Source of the DNA: Fratercula arctica
Taxonomy: Eukaryota > Chordata > Aves > Charadriiformes > Alcidae
Assembly: GCA_947846985.1 (NCBI GenBank)
Contig: CANTUZ010000004.1
Span: 48,283,672-48,347,671 of the forward strand
Direction of reading: 5' to 3'
DNA: 64,000 nucleotides
This document shows positions 36,338 through 50,962 of this stretch, piece after piece. A program made the position numbers and the translations under genes. Under the pieces are notes generated by a model. The model did no database searches, was not told where the DNA came from, and worked only from the letters and a program-made list of their open reading frames with translations. The number at the start of each line of letters is the position of its first letter. Within the stretch, counting starts at the first letter, position 1.

Positions 36338-38700
36338 CAACAGTGAAGATGATTAATCACTGGCATAGCTTAAAGATGTCTGCAAGATTTTCCATCACTA
36401 GCAACTTATAAATCAACATTGGCTGGCTTTTAAAAAGAAATGCCCAAGTTCAGTAAAAATTAATTCAGGGAAGACCTATGACCTCTACTACATGGGATCA
36501 GATGGTCACAGTAGTCTTTTTTAGCTTTACAATCTATTAATTAGATCTTTCTACTCCCTTCTCTGGGATCACCCTTTCAATTCCACTCCTTCTCAGCATC
36601 AGAGGTAATTAATTCTTGAGTTCCTGTAGATTTTTCTTCTCAGGCACCCAGACAGGAGGCAGGTCTATTAAAAATACCATTAACCCCTGCAAAGCTCACT
36701 TAGCTGCTTCCATTTCTCATGTGCGTGCCACCTGCTCATCAGATGGCAGGGCAACATCTAGAGGTAAAGCCCAAATCCTAGACCAGCAATGCAAGTCCTG
36801 GAAAATCCTTGTGGGTATTGGGGCATCACCCACATTGTGGAGCACGTTTGCAGTGACAATGACAGCCAAATGTGGTTGTAGCCCATTCTCAAGCTCAAAT
36901 TCATCTTCCACATATAAATGTGAGAACTATGTATGGTTGTCACTTCAAAGTGCTCTTGAAGAAGCCAGCCTGAGCATGGATGGTAATTTATTCATAGAGC
37001 CTAGCCAAATTAGGCACAGGCCAATCCACCAGTAGGTATATGAAGTCTGACTCTTCATAAGCACAGTATGGTTATTTTCAACATGTCCTATAAGCAGCTT
37101 GACAATAACATGAAGAAGAAACACTTCAGCCCAGTATGCTGATCATCTATTCTTCACTTAAGATAGAACCTTTGTATAATTCTCACCGGCTGTCCCCCGT
37201 AATCACAAATCTATTCATTCTGGAGTTTTGCAAGAGACTAGCTCAGACCTGATTGCCCTTAGCACAAAGGTTTTGCTCTCAGTCAAGTTTTAAATGGCTC
37301 AAGAATATCTACCTTGTGTTTTTTTTCTCAAGATGCAATATTTTAGTTTGCAATTAGCATCACTCAACATTCCTTGCCACTCCATGGAAAGTATAAACTT
37401 GAGCCACCTTTTCCATTTGGCTGCACACGGGTACCCCATTGTCCCTAGAGTGCCTTTACATTTCATTGCAGAAGTAGCTAAAGGATAGTACAGAAACACC
37501 CAGGTCTAAACTAACTTCTTCAGATTCTGTTGGTACCCTAGGGCAGCAGCATGGACTTCAGCGCACACAAACTTCTTCTGTACTGTGATCATAGATTAAG
37601 AACATATTAGTCATCATTCAACACATGTCGAGATAAGACTAAACTGATAATTCTACATGCATTACTCAGTCCCTGGGACAGGCAAATCGTTTAAATGATT
37701 TGGGGGTTTTTAATTGTCATTTAAAAGACAGCAGCAATTGCTAGTGTTATCCTTATTTACAGGGATATTTTTTACAAAGGATGAATTAATAATGCACTTT
37801 TTCTTATGACCTTTTCACAGTAAGGGAAATTTTATTGGTGACTCAAACCTACAGCAGGTCACGAGGCCAGAAAGTAAATTAAAAGCTTCTCCCAGTATGA
37901 AAAATATTAGACACGATATTTTATATAATATTATTGCCCTACTGTTGGTTGCTTGGCATCAGAGAGAGAGGCTAAGTGCTGCCAGGTCAAAATCCCTCCA
38001 GCAGGGCAAGATTAATCTCACTTAACTGTATATATCTACAGTTTGAATGCCCATATCAGAGCCAGTCACCTTCAGTTTCTTTTATGTCACTACACAATTT
38101 TAAGTCTGAGTTCACCTGCCTTATTTCAGATGTCTACTGTAGGGTGAGATGAATCGCAACCTGAAAGTGTCCATTTCTCCCCACTGGCAATAAAAAAGCC
38201 ATTACAACTGTCTCAGCTGTAGACGTCTGCACTGCAAACCTTTCCTGTTTATCAGCTTGTGTGGCTGCTGTCTCCAGCAATCATAATTTTAATAGGTTGA
38301 GAGGACATGTGTCAAAATATCATTATTGCATAGCATTAATAAAATTAGGTAGGCAGCTAGTGTCAGTCACAGAGTAGACGTTTAAGTGCTGCAAAAATGC
38401 TTTGACTTTCTGGAGGATGTAGTTGTAGGTGGCCTAGAAAAAAACCTGAAGACATTTTTTATGCAGATACCTATTTCCACGCATCATTGTATGACATGCA
38501 CTGGCTTAAATGCTGAGCTTGGAAGAATTGCCAGTCCTACAGAAGAACTGCAAAGAATTCCCAAATACGATTGTTATATTCACAGAGGTGTGGATTGCAC
38601 ACTGGGTAGACATATATTGAAAATAAATAATTTTTTTAACTTGGACTAAAATAAGATTATAAAAGAGATCTCTCCACACTGATTAATATAATTCATTTAT

Positions 38701-38727
38701 CTATTGATTACTAAGCTATTGATTACT
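38701..38727. repeat. Perfect 12-bp direct repeat
   Basis: CTATTGATTACT occurs at 38701-38712 and 38716-38727, separated by AAG. Each copy contains the homeodomain-like core GATTA. Confidence 0.8.
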
Positions 38728-39935
38728 GTGAGAATGAGGAATATAAAAAGCTTCAAAGCCTTTGAATCTTTACGCCAAATGAGTAGCTTTGAATAGTTTC
38801 CCTGGAGTATCTATTCAGTCATTAAAACTGCTGCTTTTTTGCACAGGTAGGAAACCAAAGAATTTTAGTGCTGTTTTTACTAAGCAATTATCTTTTTGCC
38901 ATGTTTTCTGAACTTGTATCTACTTTAATGTAACAATCTACCATGACAAACTGTTTTCCCAGCTTATAAAACTGCAATTCTTCGAAGCTGATAGCAGCCG
39001 TTTTGTAGCTGTCACACCATATAATATGGGTAAGGTCACTCCCCATAGCAAATCTGTAAGCTAAATTACAGAAATCAGTCTGGTGCCAAATTCCAAAAGT
39101 AGAGATACCACATTATTGTGAACTGTGGTATCCAGAGTTTTAGGTATTTCTTATTAAAATTAATAGAAATTTTATTTCAATGAGGGTTGGATCAATTCCT
39201 AATTACATGTTGACAAATGCTTCCCATATGCCAATTCCAGTGCTAGAACTGCTGTTGATTAGATGTCCTTATAATGTACTCCTCGCTCCTGTGGCCAGTG
39301 AAACAATTAATTTCTATTGTCAAAATTAAATTTAATTAAAACTAGTTTTACTATTGAACACCAGATAATTCACCCTGATATTTAACTAGATAGCAGTCTC
39401 ACTTCCACTTCTACCAGCACAATTTTCCACATGTAAGAGTATAAAATTACTGGTACAATTTTTACACTAACTGCACAATGACCAGTGTCTATCAAATTGC
39501 TTTGTAGATACAGCAAGACTATAGCAATCCTGATTACAGTTCTTTGGATTCAAGAACAAGGTACGTGGCCTTTTTCTGTATCATATTTCTTCCATTGTCA
39601 ATAACAGTAAAGGTTCTGAAAAATCTTGGACTGGACTACAGGTACATGGTTATGTTTCATGAGCACTTGAAAGCATGAATCTGGATTTGTCTCTTTCCAA
39701 AAGAAGCATGAGTCTTCCTTCTGATTTTAATGTAAGGTAGGTGAAGACATCAAGGAGATAAACACAAGAAATACTAAGAAAGCTCACGGATTTTAGATCA
39801 TAAAGAATCTCTGTTTGATGTTACTGTGGAAAATGGCCACTTCATACCTGGACCTTATATTGGTCTGGAACTTTCTAAGAAATTCTTTTTTTATATATAT
39901 TTCACATTCTACTATGGGACTGGTCCCATGTATCA

Positions 39936-39966
39936 ATGTGCGTGTGCATGCATGTGTGTGTGTATG
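39936..39966. repeat. (TG)n microsatellite, impure
   Basis: An alternating TG tract with CG and CATG interruptions, a simple repeat capable of Z-form structure. Confidence 0.8.
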
Positions 39967-42900
39967 TTTCTGTCATTTTTCTTACAGCTGTTTTTTGATG
40001 GTTGATCTTTTTTTTTCCCCAATGAAACATTGTTCTCCTTTTTTCTTTTTTGTCTCTCTGCATTTAATTTGTCTTCTGGGTTGGGGGCCACTGCTGGCTG
40101 AGGATCTATCCTCCTTGTAACTGAGACACAGCTATTTCTGTTCCTTAGCTCCAGCTGTGCCAGAGGATTTATTTGTGTGTGGCTATTTGTTTCTGGGCAT
40201 TGGATTAGACTACTAAAGGAGCAGTTTGGGAGGTAAGGAATGCTGGGAATGGCTTTGTGTTAGCTCTGCCAAGCTCCAGAGCCTGGTTTCCAAAGTCTTC
40301 CTTTTACCTAACTCACATTTTCCAAAGCTAGCTGTTGATGACATGGGACACCACTTTTAGGTGATGTCTTTGCTCTGCCCAGTTCATAGTAATCTTTCAG
40401 GCACTTCCTCTCGTGTGCCTGCCTCGACTCTACATGGAGCAAAGGGTGAAGGTGTCCTCTGCAAAATTTCACTCAAAGCTCAAATGGCACTACATAATCA
40501 ATGGAATTATGAGTATTTACATCAGGTGAGAGTCTGCCCCATGTTGCTTCTAAGTATACGACAAAGAATTATGTTCATTGACAGTACAATATTTTCATAT
40601 AGAAATGGAGAGGCTCTCATGAAAAAGAATAAAAAGTAAGGCTACAATTTAAGACTATTTGATTCAAAAAGCAGTCAGAATAACTTCAAAAACAGCTGCT
40701 CAGGACTTTAAAATTATTTCACCATCCATATAGTCTGGAGGAAATAAGAAGGTGTGAATTTAACTACCATAAGGGACCACAAGGTGGGCCCAGCAAGAAT
40801 AGAGCTTGTGAGGACTGTAATGAAGAATAATATATATAAATTAATCAGCAAGTGTCACTCTGGCACAATAATCAAACATCAGATACCCACAGCACCTGGA
40901 GGGCAGTCCCACTGAAAAGAAAAAAATACATGAATAAGACCTTAATGAAATAAAGACTATGACATAGGCTATATTCAGTAGAGAACTTCAATTCTTTGGC
41001 ATTCTTGGTAGAGGAAATTAGAGTGTTGCTCCAAGTGTTTCATAAACCAGCTAGTATGATCACGTGTAAAATCTAATACCTCCTTTCTACAGTTTTAAAT
41101 CTTCTCTAGCTGGAAAACGAACAGTGTGATCTAGCAACCTTTTTCCTTCCTAAGGACAATGATCCCACATCACTAATGTTATGTCAATGCACTTCACAGT
41201 ATATACATTTTGGTTTGCAAAGAAATGAACATTTAGCTATTTTTCTAATGGTATTATCAGCAGTGTTGCAAATGTATCAAGTGAGCTGGAGTGAAGAATG
41301 ACCGTAAGATAAGGCATGCATAGCATGGACATTAAATTAAACAGAGCAGGAAAGATTACATATGGTTCTAAGTAATGTTATTCTTCTTAATCCTCAAATA
41401 GAGTCACTAAATTACACTTCCAGATTTAGTTATGATATTTACAAATGACTTAACTGTACATTTAAAGAGGGGAAACTGGCTACAAATGGGGGCAGGCTCA
41501 TAATTTAAGGTCATATTGGTGCCAGCACAGAGCAAATGCTTATTACTGGTGTATTTTTGGTCATGGGGAATTCTCTTTCCCTAAGAACAAATCCCAGAAA
41601 AGCATATTTTTATTACATATTCCAAATCTGGCATTCAGGCTTTATGTAAATATACAAGACAGAGGACCTTTCTTTTTAAAATGCTAGGAACTAGAGGCAC
41701 TGCTGAGATTTGTTGGAGAATATTTCCTTTCAAATCATTTGTATTAGCAACCCAAAAACTAAAATATTAAAAAAAATATGTGAAGAAGAATGAACAGGAA
41801 AGTATTGTATGAAATACATGGCAACTTGCTGGAGGCTACATAAAATCACTTTTCTCTTCCTCCCCTAAACATAGCACCTCTAAGTACAAAAACAAAAAAG
41901 TTCAAAATAAGGTTACCAGTTTTGTTTCTTTATAACTGAAAACAGAAGGTGCATTTTTTTAAGATTGTATCATTCTTGAGTTCAGTTGCCCAATTGCTCT
42001 CAGAAATGCTCTCTCATCTTTTGATATCCATTGTCCTTTAATTTTTTTTCTCTAGAGTACCTTTCACCTAACATCTGTCTCCTTTTTCTTGGTAGAGAAC
42101 CACAGTGCAGACTTTGGAAGAACTGTAAAGAAATAAAATCCCAAAAAACTCAGAGGTAGTACTGTGACTTACAGAAAATTAAACAGAGTTAATTTTGGCA
42201 GGAGCTAAATAAAGGCTATGTCATACAGTGAACTGAGCTGGGCAACACTCATAAAGACTTTGGAGAGCAACTCGAGTCCAAAGAGCTCAGGTTAGTTTAA
42301 TACAAGTTTTATTTTAGCAAGAATTTGGTGGGTAAAGAAAGAAAAGCGAGAGCAGCAGCTGTTGGTGGTAGCGTTAGACTCTCCGGGTACAAACTGTGAT
42401 AATTTGAACTTACCTAGGTTTTGGGGATCTCTCTCCACCACATACAATTTGCCAAAGAGGCACTGGCTACCACCCACCATATATTTATATACTTAAAAAG
42501 ATATACCATCACATTGTGGTACCTGAAATCAGCCCCAAACAGATCCTTGCAGTTCAGTGGGAGACTGCCTAGATGACAGCAAGAGCAGAAGCTCCTAAAG
42601 GCTTTATTCTTATATATCTTACTTGCATTCATTACTCCCATAAGAGAAAAAAAAATGTGCCTTGTGCTTCTGAGATTCATTTCTAATGATTCTTATAATC
42701 AGACAGCTTAAAGATGAAGAAGTTTCATCCCAGTGAATCAACAGTGAAATACATGACGATAAAGTTGGAAACAAGTCCCATAGAGAACACAGAAACCAGT
42801 CTCCTCCCCTAACTGTCATTTAGGATTTCCCCCGGCACCCAGCTGTGCAAGCTGAGAGCAAAATTCAGCAAAAGTTCACTTCCTGAGTGTTACTTTTCAG

Positions 42901-45900
42901 GATCATCCTCCAAAACTAACTTGGTAAGCTGAGCCTGCCTCGCCTCTCTCAGAAATTCTACTCTGAACCATCTCCCTCCTCCTTTTCCAAGATGAAAAAG
43001 CTCTCTTCTCATTCTTTTTTATATTTTTATTCTGAATTCCACCCCACCCCACACCCTTTCTTTTTAATCTGTCAATATTTCTATCAAGTAACGCTTGTGG
43101 CAATGCCCCAGTCCCCCCTCCTGCATTCAGTGGGATGAAGTCCCTACACAAAACCCAGCCGTGCAAAGCACAACCCTCCCCTAGGAATGGCTTTTGGAGG
43201 TCACAATCTTATGTTCCTAAACTTAATTCTTCTAGGATGCATACAAACTTCTGATTCTTACAACATTTTTTAAAATGCCATAAAAAAATCACATACCTTG
43301 AGTATTCATTATTGTCTTCCGCTTGCTTCTGTGTCTCCAGTAGAGACAACACATGACAGATTGATCACAGAGATCTGGAATTTGGAGAGCTTTGCCTAAA
43401 AGCTTTTCACACGTCTCTGTCCAGATTGGGTTAGCATTGGCTACTCACACCTTGCCCAGATCTAAAGGTTGGCACTTCCTGCCTCCCATGGCTATTTTTG
43501 CTGATAGACCAAGGTATGTGGTGTCACAGCTGCTGCACCGCAGAGTTTGTGGGTCTCTGAGAGCAACAGATTTTTCTTTTCAGGCCAACAGATAAATGTT
43601 CTGTAGCTGGTAAGCAAGCCCTCTGCTTTAATGCTCCAAATCTAATAACCAGAAGCTTTTTCCTCTCTGTTCCATAGAAGATGTTGTCTTTGTTCATCCA
43701 ATTACATCTTAATGAAATCATAAACACAGGGAGGATAAGCTTCCCCTGGTGTTTAGGACCAACCTTAAGATCATCTTCAAGCCCAGATCTGCCGGCTAGT
43801 TATTAAACAACACCACAGTGTGCCACACTGGTGCCCTCTCCAGCCACAATAGCAGCTCAGCTGAACTTCTGGCATGAGAGGAGCCATCTCCAGCCTCTTC
43901 CAGCTACCCATTTCTGCATTGCATCTAGGACTGGAGCATCGCTTGCCCCGCAGTGATCACAAAATCCCCTGTTCTTCTCTTTGAAGCCTGCTTTTGCCTT
44001 CTCTACAACCCACAAAAAGAGGAGAGACCCTGTATGTAGCAATCACTAGAAGAGGTCTGGAAAGTCCATGTTTTACAGCTATATTCAAGAAATAAGAAGC
44101 CTATTCCATAGGTTACACAATACAGTAGAGAGAGGGAAGGGTATCCGGCATTTCAGACTGGTCAAAGATACAGAACTAGTACTTAAATCTCAAATTCTTC
44201 GTTCTGAAAAATGACTGAGATAAAAAGTGATAATAGAGGGTTCCCCCAAATTACTGTTTTAAAAAGATGATTAAGAGGTCTGGGCTTCTCCTTAGCTAAC
44301 AGCATTTTCATATCTATTGAAAAAGTGAGTCACTAAACAAACTATGCCAACCAAGTGCTGACGTGTTTCTGGAATTGCATCATTTCTATGAAGAAGGCTG
44401 CCGCCTCAAAGCTGGCCAGTGAAAACCAAAAAGGCGAGTCTCCAGGTCTGTGTGCACACTCCATTTTTTGGTGGCTTTGCTGAGGAGGAAATTTCTCTAT
44501 GCATGACCTGGCTCCCAAGCAGAAGCAATTCGCTTAGCTCATTGCATTAGAGAGTGACGAAGCCAGTCAAAATGCTTGAGGTCTTTCCCAAAGACATTGC
44601 ATGACCTTGTGCAATTCTCTTCAAGACTATTTAAAGATCTGATATTAAACAGCAACATCCACATTTAGTAAAATAAATAAGATGCTTTTATGCTAGCAGC
44701 TGGTGGGCAGCCTCACCTTCCAATGAAAATCTGAAGACCTTCTTAATGAAGTGTGTTGGAGCCACAAGCCCAATTCTGCTTCCAAAACCAAAGAAAGCAC
44801 AACTCGTTAGATGCCAATATAACCTTTCAAGTGCCCAAATTCAGAATCATGAGGTTTCTTTTCTTAGTACTTCTATTTTACCTTGTAAAATGGTGAGATT
44901 ACATTTACCCATCAGACACAACATTTTGAGGTTAACTTGACTGTTTGGAAACTTCTAAAACTTTCAGCTGAAGAGCCCCATCAGGGCTCACAGCTCTGTA
45001 ATAATTGCAGATATTAAACGACATATTTTGCTTATGAATTTCAGTCTATAGGGCTTCTACAAACAGCATTCATAAGCCATAAGCAGCCACAGTCAGTCAT
45101 GCAGGAAGGAGAAACGGAAATTTTGGAAATGGGCTTTTAGGGCGGGGAAGGTTCAGGAAGGGGAATTCATATCAGTGAAAAACAGACAGTATGCAGCACC
45201 TACCCAGGGGAAATTACCCTACAAGAGACCTTAATAATTTCAATTCAGTTATACAAAGCTCAGCACAGCTGTCACATCAGGAGAAACGTCTGACCATACC
45301 TCATATGGTCCTCATACCATTTTCAAGTCTGCATTTTCCATTGATTACTCTGATTAGGAAGCCCACCAATGCATAGGCAATGGTTCAGCTGGATAGTTCC
45401 TTAGCTATTAGCTCCTGAACCGCTTAGTTTCTTAAGCAGAGAAGTTACAATGTCATGAAGGTTATGAGTCACATTTCTATGCCCACATTCCTGCAGCTAT
45501 CACTTTCATTGCTAAGCCAATGCAAACTGAAATGAAATTACAGACTGACAGAAGAAAAATAAGGAATGCAAATGTGTCAGTCCTGAGGAAACACACGCAG
45601 TCAAGACCATGTCATAGACTGTTGCGATCCAGAGAATTTTCCTCAAAATAATATACTTAATTTCTGTTAATTCACAGTGGAAAAATTTCCTCTCCTTACA
45701 TTTTGCTATGTGTCTTATTACATTTGTGATGTTATCTGCCAATTTATTAGTAATATCAGAAATTGTGTTAGCGGTTTACTGTGCTGTTTCTGCCCACAAA
45801 GAGGTCAGGTCTCCATCTTTTAATAGCTCCATGTTTTTAACTTTTTGTCTCAACAATCCTCCTACAAGCTCCAACTGCATGTGGTTACAAGGGAACATGA

Positions 45901-48900
45901 AATCTAGTGGGAAGAGATCCATTTGTTCATATATCTTGTAGTCTCACAGTCATCTGCTTCAGTATGAAGCTGTAGGTATGTTTGTATTATCTCTATTATC
46001 TCTAGCACTTTATATTCATCTCTAGCAGTTGTAATACATTCATGCTAACCAACTCTCCCTAGTTTCCCTTTTTCTCTATGTGTTAAATCCTACTATTCTG
46101 ACCTTCACTGTCAATAAAACAGTTTTTTTCCAGTAAGAAAATTATTACATTCTGTGTGACCAAAACTAATGAATATTTCCACGTACAAATTTTAGAGCTT
46201 GGTTCCTTCTCCTTGATGTAACCTTGAGTCTGAATTTCCATGGTTTATACTATTAAGTTTGGTTATAAAACCACTATAATTTCTTTCCTGTTTAGTACTT
46301 GATATATGTTCTCAAAATTAATCCCATCTTAGAAAAGCTTTTTGTCTTAGAATGTGGACAAATAAATCACTGTATTCTTAGATAATGGAAATTGTTGGTG
46401 ATTTAATTCAATTTGATGGGGCATGAGTGAAATTTCTCTGACTAGTTATCAACAGTATCTTCATTTTAGGTTTGGTTTATCATTATATCTCCTACATTTA
46501 CAGCTGCCTGTACTTTCCTTTAGCAGTTCTCCATATTTAATTTTGTAGATTGTTTTCTGCAGGCTTATGAATATATGGGTATTTGGCAGAGATTTTATAA
46601 CCTATAATCAGAACTGAAAATTATAGTGATCCCATTTGTGTTATTATAGCTTAAGAATGTGTCAGATTTTCCATTTTAAACTTTTTACTGTAAAGAATCT
46701 ACAACTGGTCTTTCTTTACTGCCAAATATTTCTGCAACATTTTCAATAAGAATAAATGTTATTTATTAATTTGATATTTTTCTCAGAACTTTTGGTAGTG
46801 AGTGTGAGGAGATAGCATCTCCTGAAAATCAAAGAAAAAAATATCTCTTTATTCAGTGACCACATTTTACACAAAAAAAAAGTTTGATGGGTCTCTTTTT
46901 TAAGGACTTGTAGTATTAATGCAGCAGAGGATAGAGGGATTATTGGAGAATGACCAGAACTATTTCCTTACAGTGGAAACATAATGTGTTCCTTCAAGAT
47001 AGTGCCAAGATTTTTCTGCCAGATGAACAAGAGAATGGATAAGAGAATCAGCTCTATATTCTGATCGCACGGCCTTATTTATTTTTAAACTTATTTATCA
47101 AACGCATCTTCTCATACCCCACAACATCCTCTAGATGAGAGGACTGTAGATGCAAAAATCAGAAAGTGCTCTGCTAGGGTTGGGGAGGTGATAGGAGGAG
47201 AATTCTGAAGAGAAACCAAGGTGACACCGGCCAGTAGAGACACTCACACCGGCTGCCTCCTTGACTTTTCCCACTAACCTGACTAAAAGCTAAGATCCCT
47301 GCTCTGTGGCCCATTACAACATCTCTACATGTTGCATGCAAAATGTCCTATCTTCTCTTCTCTTTCTGCCTTCAGCAGGAGGAAAAAACTGTACAAATAC
47401 AGTAAAATTTGTCTCTCCAGCTTCATAAACCTATTGGTGAAATGACAGGGAGTGCACACAAATCTATTCTAGAAAACAGTAGACTGTAACTCTTAGCATC
47501 TCTCACCTCTTCACTTGAATTTTAGCTATTCTCAACTTCCTGACCTTTGTCCTGCCGGAGGTAGCATAATCTAATTTCCTTTAAGTTTCAGCTGCCTATT
47601 CTATGACCATCTCCTATGGGACCTTGGGCAAACAGTATAATCCAGATTTCCAGGGAAGCAGGGAAATTACAGCACCCTCAGGGAGCTGTGAGACTGGCAA
47701 TTTGCACTGGTTTCATGAGCTCATCCCTGAACTCTTTGGCCCTGACTAAATCTAGGCTTTGAGGATATCAGCAGTGGATCTCAAACACAGAGCAGCAACT
47801 AGCTGCCAAAAAGCTTTGCCATGTCTTCATTGTCTCCATACAAATGGGAGATTGCAACAGTTTGATTGCAAGATCTCAGTGCTATGGAAATTGGTTGTAC
47901 TGTAGGAAGAAAGAGTCCTGTAGAAGAAGTAGTGTGGGAAGAGAGTTCCAGTTCCCTTTTGGTGATGCAGACCTCTTGGATCTGTAAATAAATCAGAAAT
48001 CTTGTGAGAATAGTCCTGGTTCTGAGGCTCTCTCTGCTTTCATTTCCACTAATGTATGGAAATTGTACAAAACGGGATTTTGTCTCCTGATATTTGGACA
48101 CATCCAGCTCTGGTCCTGTTTAGTGAGAAAGATTTCTTGCTGAGCTGGCTTTTTTGCCAATTAGCTTGCATAAAATGCTGAGGAATAGAAGAACTCATCT
48201 TTCAACATACTTAGCTCCTATATTTTACGTAAGTTTTAAAAAGGAAACAACAATTATGAAGATTATGAGATATCATATGCCAGCTTTTCCACTACACGCT
48301 ACATCCTGTTGTCAGTATTTCCATTCACTCTCATTGACTATAGCCAAAGGCAATGAGCATAAACACTGGAAGCATAGTCTCGCCTTCGGTGGATTTTCTC
48401 CAAACCTCAATACGGCATGTCTGACGTGAACGCATATGGAACATCTATTGCCTTTGAACTAAAACCTATGGTGAGAGGTTCTTTAGAAATGCAGACGGTG
48501 AAGCTGCCAGCAATGTGAATGAGAGCTGGAAGTAAAGAATGAGAAAACTTTACAACCTCTCTCCTCTGTGTTCCCGGGTGATTCCCTGGCTGTCCTGTAC
48601 AATCCTCAGCATCAAAGCAGGGTGGCAGAGATGAGAAGCAAACTGGACAAGGCGAAAATCCCTGTCCTAAAGGGCATGGCCCTGTGAGTTTTATTTCACA
48701 CCTGCAGTCCCTCTGATGTCATTGGGTGAACTCACATTGCCTAAAACTCATCCATACAGCCAAGGGCCAGCTCTGGATCTTTTCCAACAAGTAAGTCACG
48801 TTTTAGACAGGAAAGAGGACTCAGTGGTAGGTTGGCACCACAACACACTTTGTCAAAAGCTGGCTGGCCAAGAGGGCCATGGAGGAGCTTGCCTGGGGTG

Positions 48901-50320
48901 AGTAAAGGGCTGTTTTTAAGAAGTTGTCTCTACCCTACAAAGTCAGCGCTTACTCACTGGTTTCCCAGCGTATTGCATTCATTGAGCAAGCTAGAAGCCC
49001 TGAACCCAGTGCACAGACCCACAGATGGCATTGCTTTCCCTCCCTGGGCAAAGAGCTCACTCCTGAATAAAGCATTATAGTCACAGGAGTCATTTTTTGC
49101 CTGCAAACTTTACATTGGAAACACTCATGAATTGACTCACGCTAAACAGAGAGAGTTCATAAGCTTTTGGGGGTAGCATATTCCATATTTTCCCTGCAGT
49201 TTATTGGCAAATTAATTCTAATGCATTCAAATTACATCATGAAGTGTAATGTAGAAATATTTCATGAAGGTTACCTTAATAGAGTGTGAAAACCTGATGA
49301 ACGGTAATTCAGAGGGAACTGCTTGGCCCATCTCCTATTTACTTGGAAACATTACTGCCTTAAAAAAACCCTTCAATATTTTACTTGTTTTTATGGCTCA
49401 AAAACCTTTAATTTGAAGATTTTTATGACTGCCTTACAATACACATCGATTTAAAAAATGTTTTAAACTAAAACGGATCATTTACTGCCAACTGTGCTTT
49501 AGGCATATCATTGATTAGTCCAAGTGTGATAAAACAACCTTGTTTTTATTCATACTTTAAGAGAATAATAAAACCTGCATACTTGGAAATACTGAAGCAA
49601 TATCTTGGCCCAGAGCTATTTAAGTATGAATTATTCACGTCTAGTTTATTTTTTTTCTTTTAAATTCATGAATCCCCACTATGGTTTTGTAAAGTGTATC
49701 AGTGAAACCATGTTTCTAATTATTAAAGGGGGGGTGGATCAGAATGCATCATGTATGTAAAGGGGTCATTTTTTATTTGTCTTCTTTTGCAAGCCACTGT
49801 GAATCTCCTTGGAAATTAGTTATTCAACATTCACATTATATTTTAACTTGTGGCCCAGTTAGAGAGAATATAGATAGTTACTTTGTTCAAATAACTTTTG
49901 CAAACAAACTTATTCTCACATCCTGTAACACTGGAACTTCCTAAATATACCCATTGACGGATTTCACAGACAACCGACTGGGAGCCCATTGCCCGGAACT
50001 GGTTTGGAGTAATCAGAGGAAATTACAGAAATAGAAAGAATGTTTTTGTATCTTCAGCAGAAAAGGCTCATGTAACAGTGATAGGGTGTCTATCTGGATA
50101 TTACACTGCTGCGAGTGGGACTTCTTCCTTAACTGCTGCAAAATGTCATAGACAGAAATATCTTTTGCAAGTGAGAACACCAAAACATTAATGGTACTTT
50201 TGCAATCCTTCCATCCTGTGTAATCTAACAATGCCTTCTGTGTGCACCATGGTCTAAACCGAGACAGCGGAAAGAATGAGACTGAGATAATCCTTTTTCT
50301 TATTCCATCACTGAATTTCA
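39967..50320. other. Unique non-coding DNA
   Basis: More than 10 kb with no gene signal. AT-rich throughout, especially 46000-46900. Small internal duplications occur at 45987-46027 (TATTATCTC and TCTCTAGCA). The 47600-47640 stretch (GGGACCTTGGGCAAAC) hints at a MIR scrap. 49330-49745 is AT-rich and regulatory-looking but unproven. Confidence 0.5.
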
Positions 50321-50366
50321 GTAGGACCTCAGCAAATCACTTCACCTCAGTGCACCTCCAGTCTCT
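50321..50366 (+). repeat. MIR-like SINE scrap
   Basis: AGTAGGACCTCAGCAAATCA, then CTTCACCTCAGTGCACCTCC, parallels the MIR segment TGACCTTGGGCAAGTCACTTCACCTCTCTGTGCCTCAG. Confidence 0.5.
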
Positions 50367-50379
50367 ACACACACACACA
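50367..50379. repeat. Short (AC)n microsatellite
   Basis: Six and a half AC units directly after the MIR scrap. Confidence 0.85.
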
Positions 50380-50502
50380 AGGTTTTGTTTTATTTGGAGC
50401 GTAAACTCTTCAGTCTAGAAAACACTATGTAGTTGTACAGTAATTGTATACAGTACCCTGTACTTGGTAAATACTGAATTAATAAAGATTTTTTTTCTTA
50501 TA

Positions 50503-50962
50503 CAATCACAGAAAACTGTATGGGTTGGAAAGGACCCTGGAAATCATCTAGCCCAAAAAACAGTTCAGAACAGGTCCAGCTAGAGCAGCCTACACAGGGA
50601 CTTGTTGAGTCTTGCATTTCTCCAAAGGTGGAGTTTCTAAAACCTCTCTAGGTCCATGCTCCTGAGTGATCAACCTCATGGTGAAAACCTTTCTCCTTTT
50701 ATCTAATCAGAATTTCTTCTGTTTTAACTTACGTCCATTGCCACAGGACTCCAAGAAGTCTTGGTTTGTCCTCTCTATACACTCGATTAGGTTGCTGGAC
50801 ACAGCAGTAAGATCTCCCTTTCCCTTCTCAGTTTCTGCTCGTACTTCATGTTCTCCAGTCCCTTGACCATCCTGGGGACTCCCAACTCACTCTGGTATGC
50901 CCATGCCTTTCTTATACTCAGGATCTCAAAACTACACAGAACTCCAGATCCTGCTTCACACA
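50503..50962 (-). mobile_element. CR1 LINE fragment (minus orientation)
   Basis: The left end is the CR1 3' end in reverse: CAATCACAGAA, then GGGTTGGAAAGGACCCTGG and AAATCATCTAGCCCAA. It continues through the typical GTCCATTGCCACAG and CACTCGATTAGGTTGCTGG segments toward AGAACTCCAGATCCTG, corresponding to the ORF2 tail. Truncated at its 5' side (right) and full of stops, with no coding capacity. Confidence 0.85.

Larger units (their letters stand above)
32351..39935. other. Unique non-coding DNA with simple repeats
   Basis: No recognised gene. The 166-codon plus frame 33625-34125 and the 139-codon plus frame 36616-37035 show no domain. Simple tracts and motif duplications are listed separately. 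Confidence 0.5.

Noticed and set aside
36717..36943. Minus-strand frames with VIVTANVLHNVGD, faintly like the late CCVLHN motif of Harbinger/HARBI1 transposases
   Set aside because: Only one short motif resembles the family. No DDE residues or other blocks are visible and the frame is short, so chance is the better explanation.
39915..39928. TGGGACTGGTCCCA palindrome
   Set aside because: Six-bp arms with a 2-base centre are expected by chance in 64 kb.
48660..48790. Possible old amniote repeat (CACCTGCAGTCCCTCTGATG and CAAGGGCCAGCTCTGG)
   Set aside because: Too diverged to assign; resemblance to known dispersed repeats is only suggestive.
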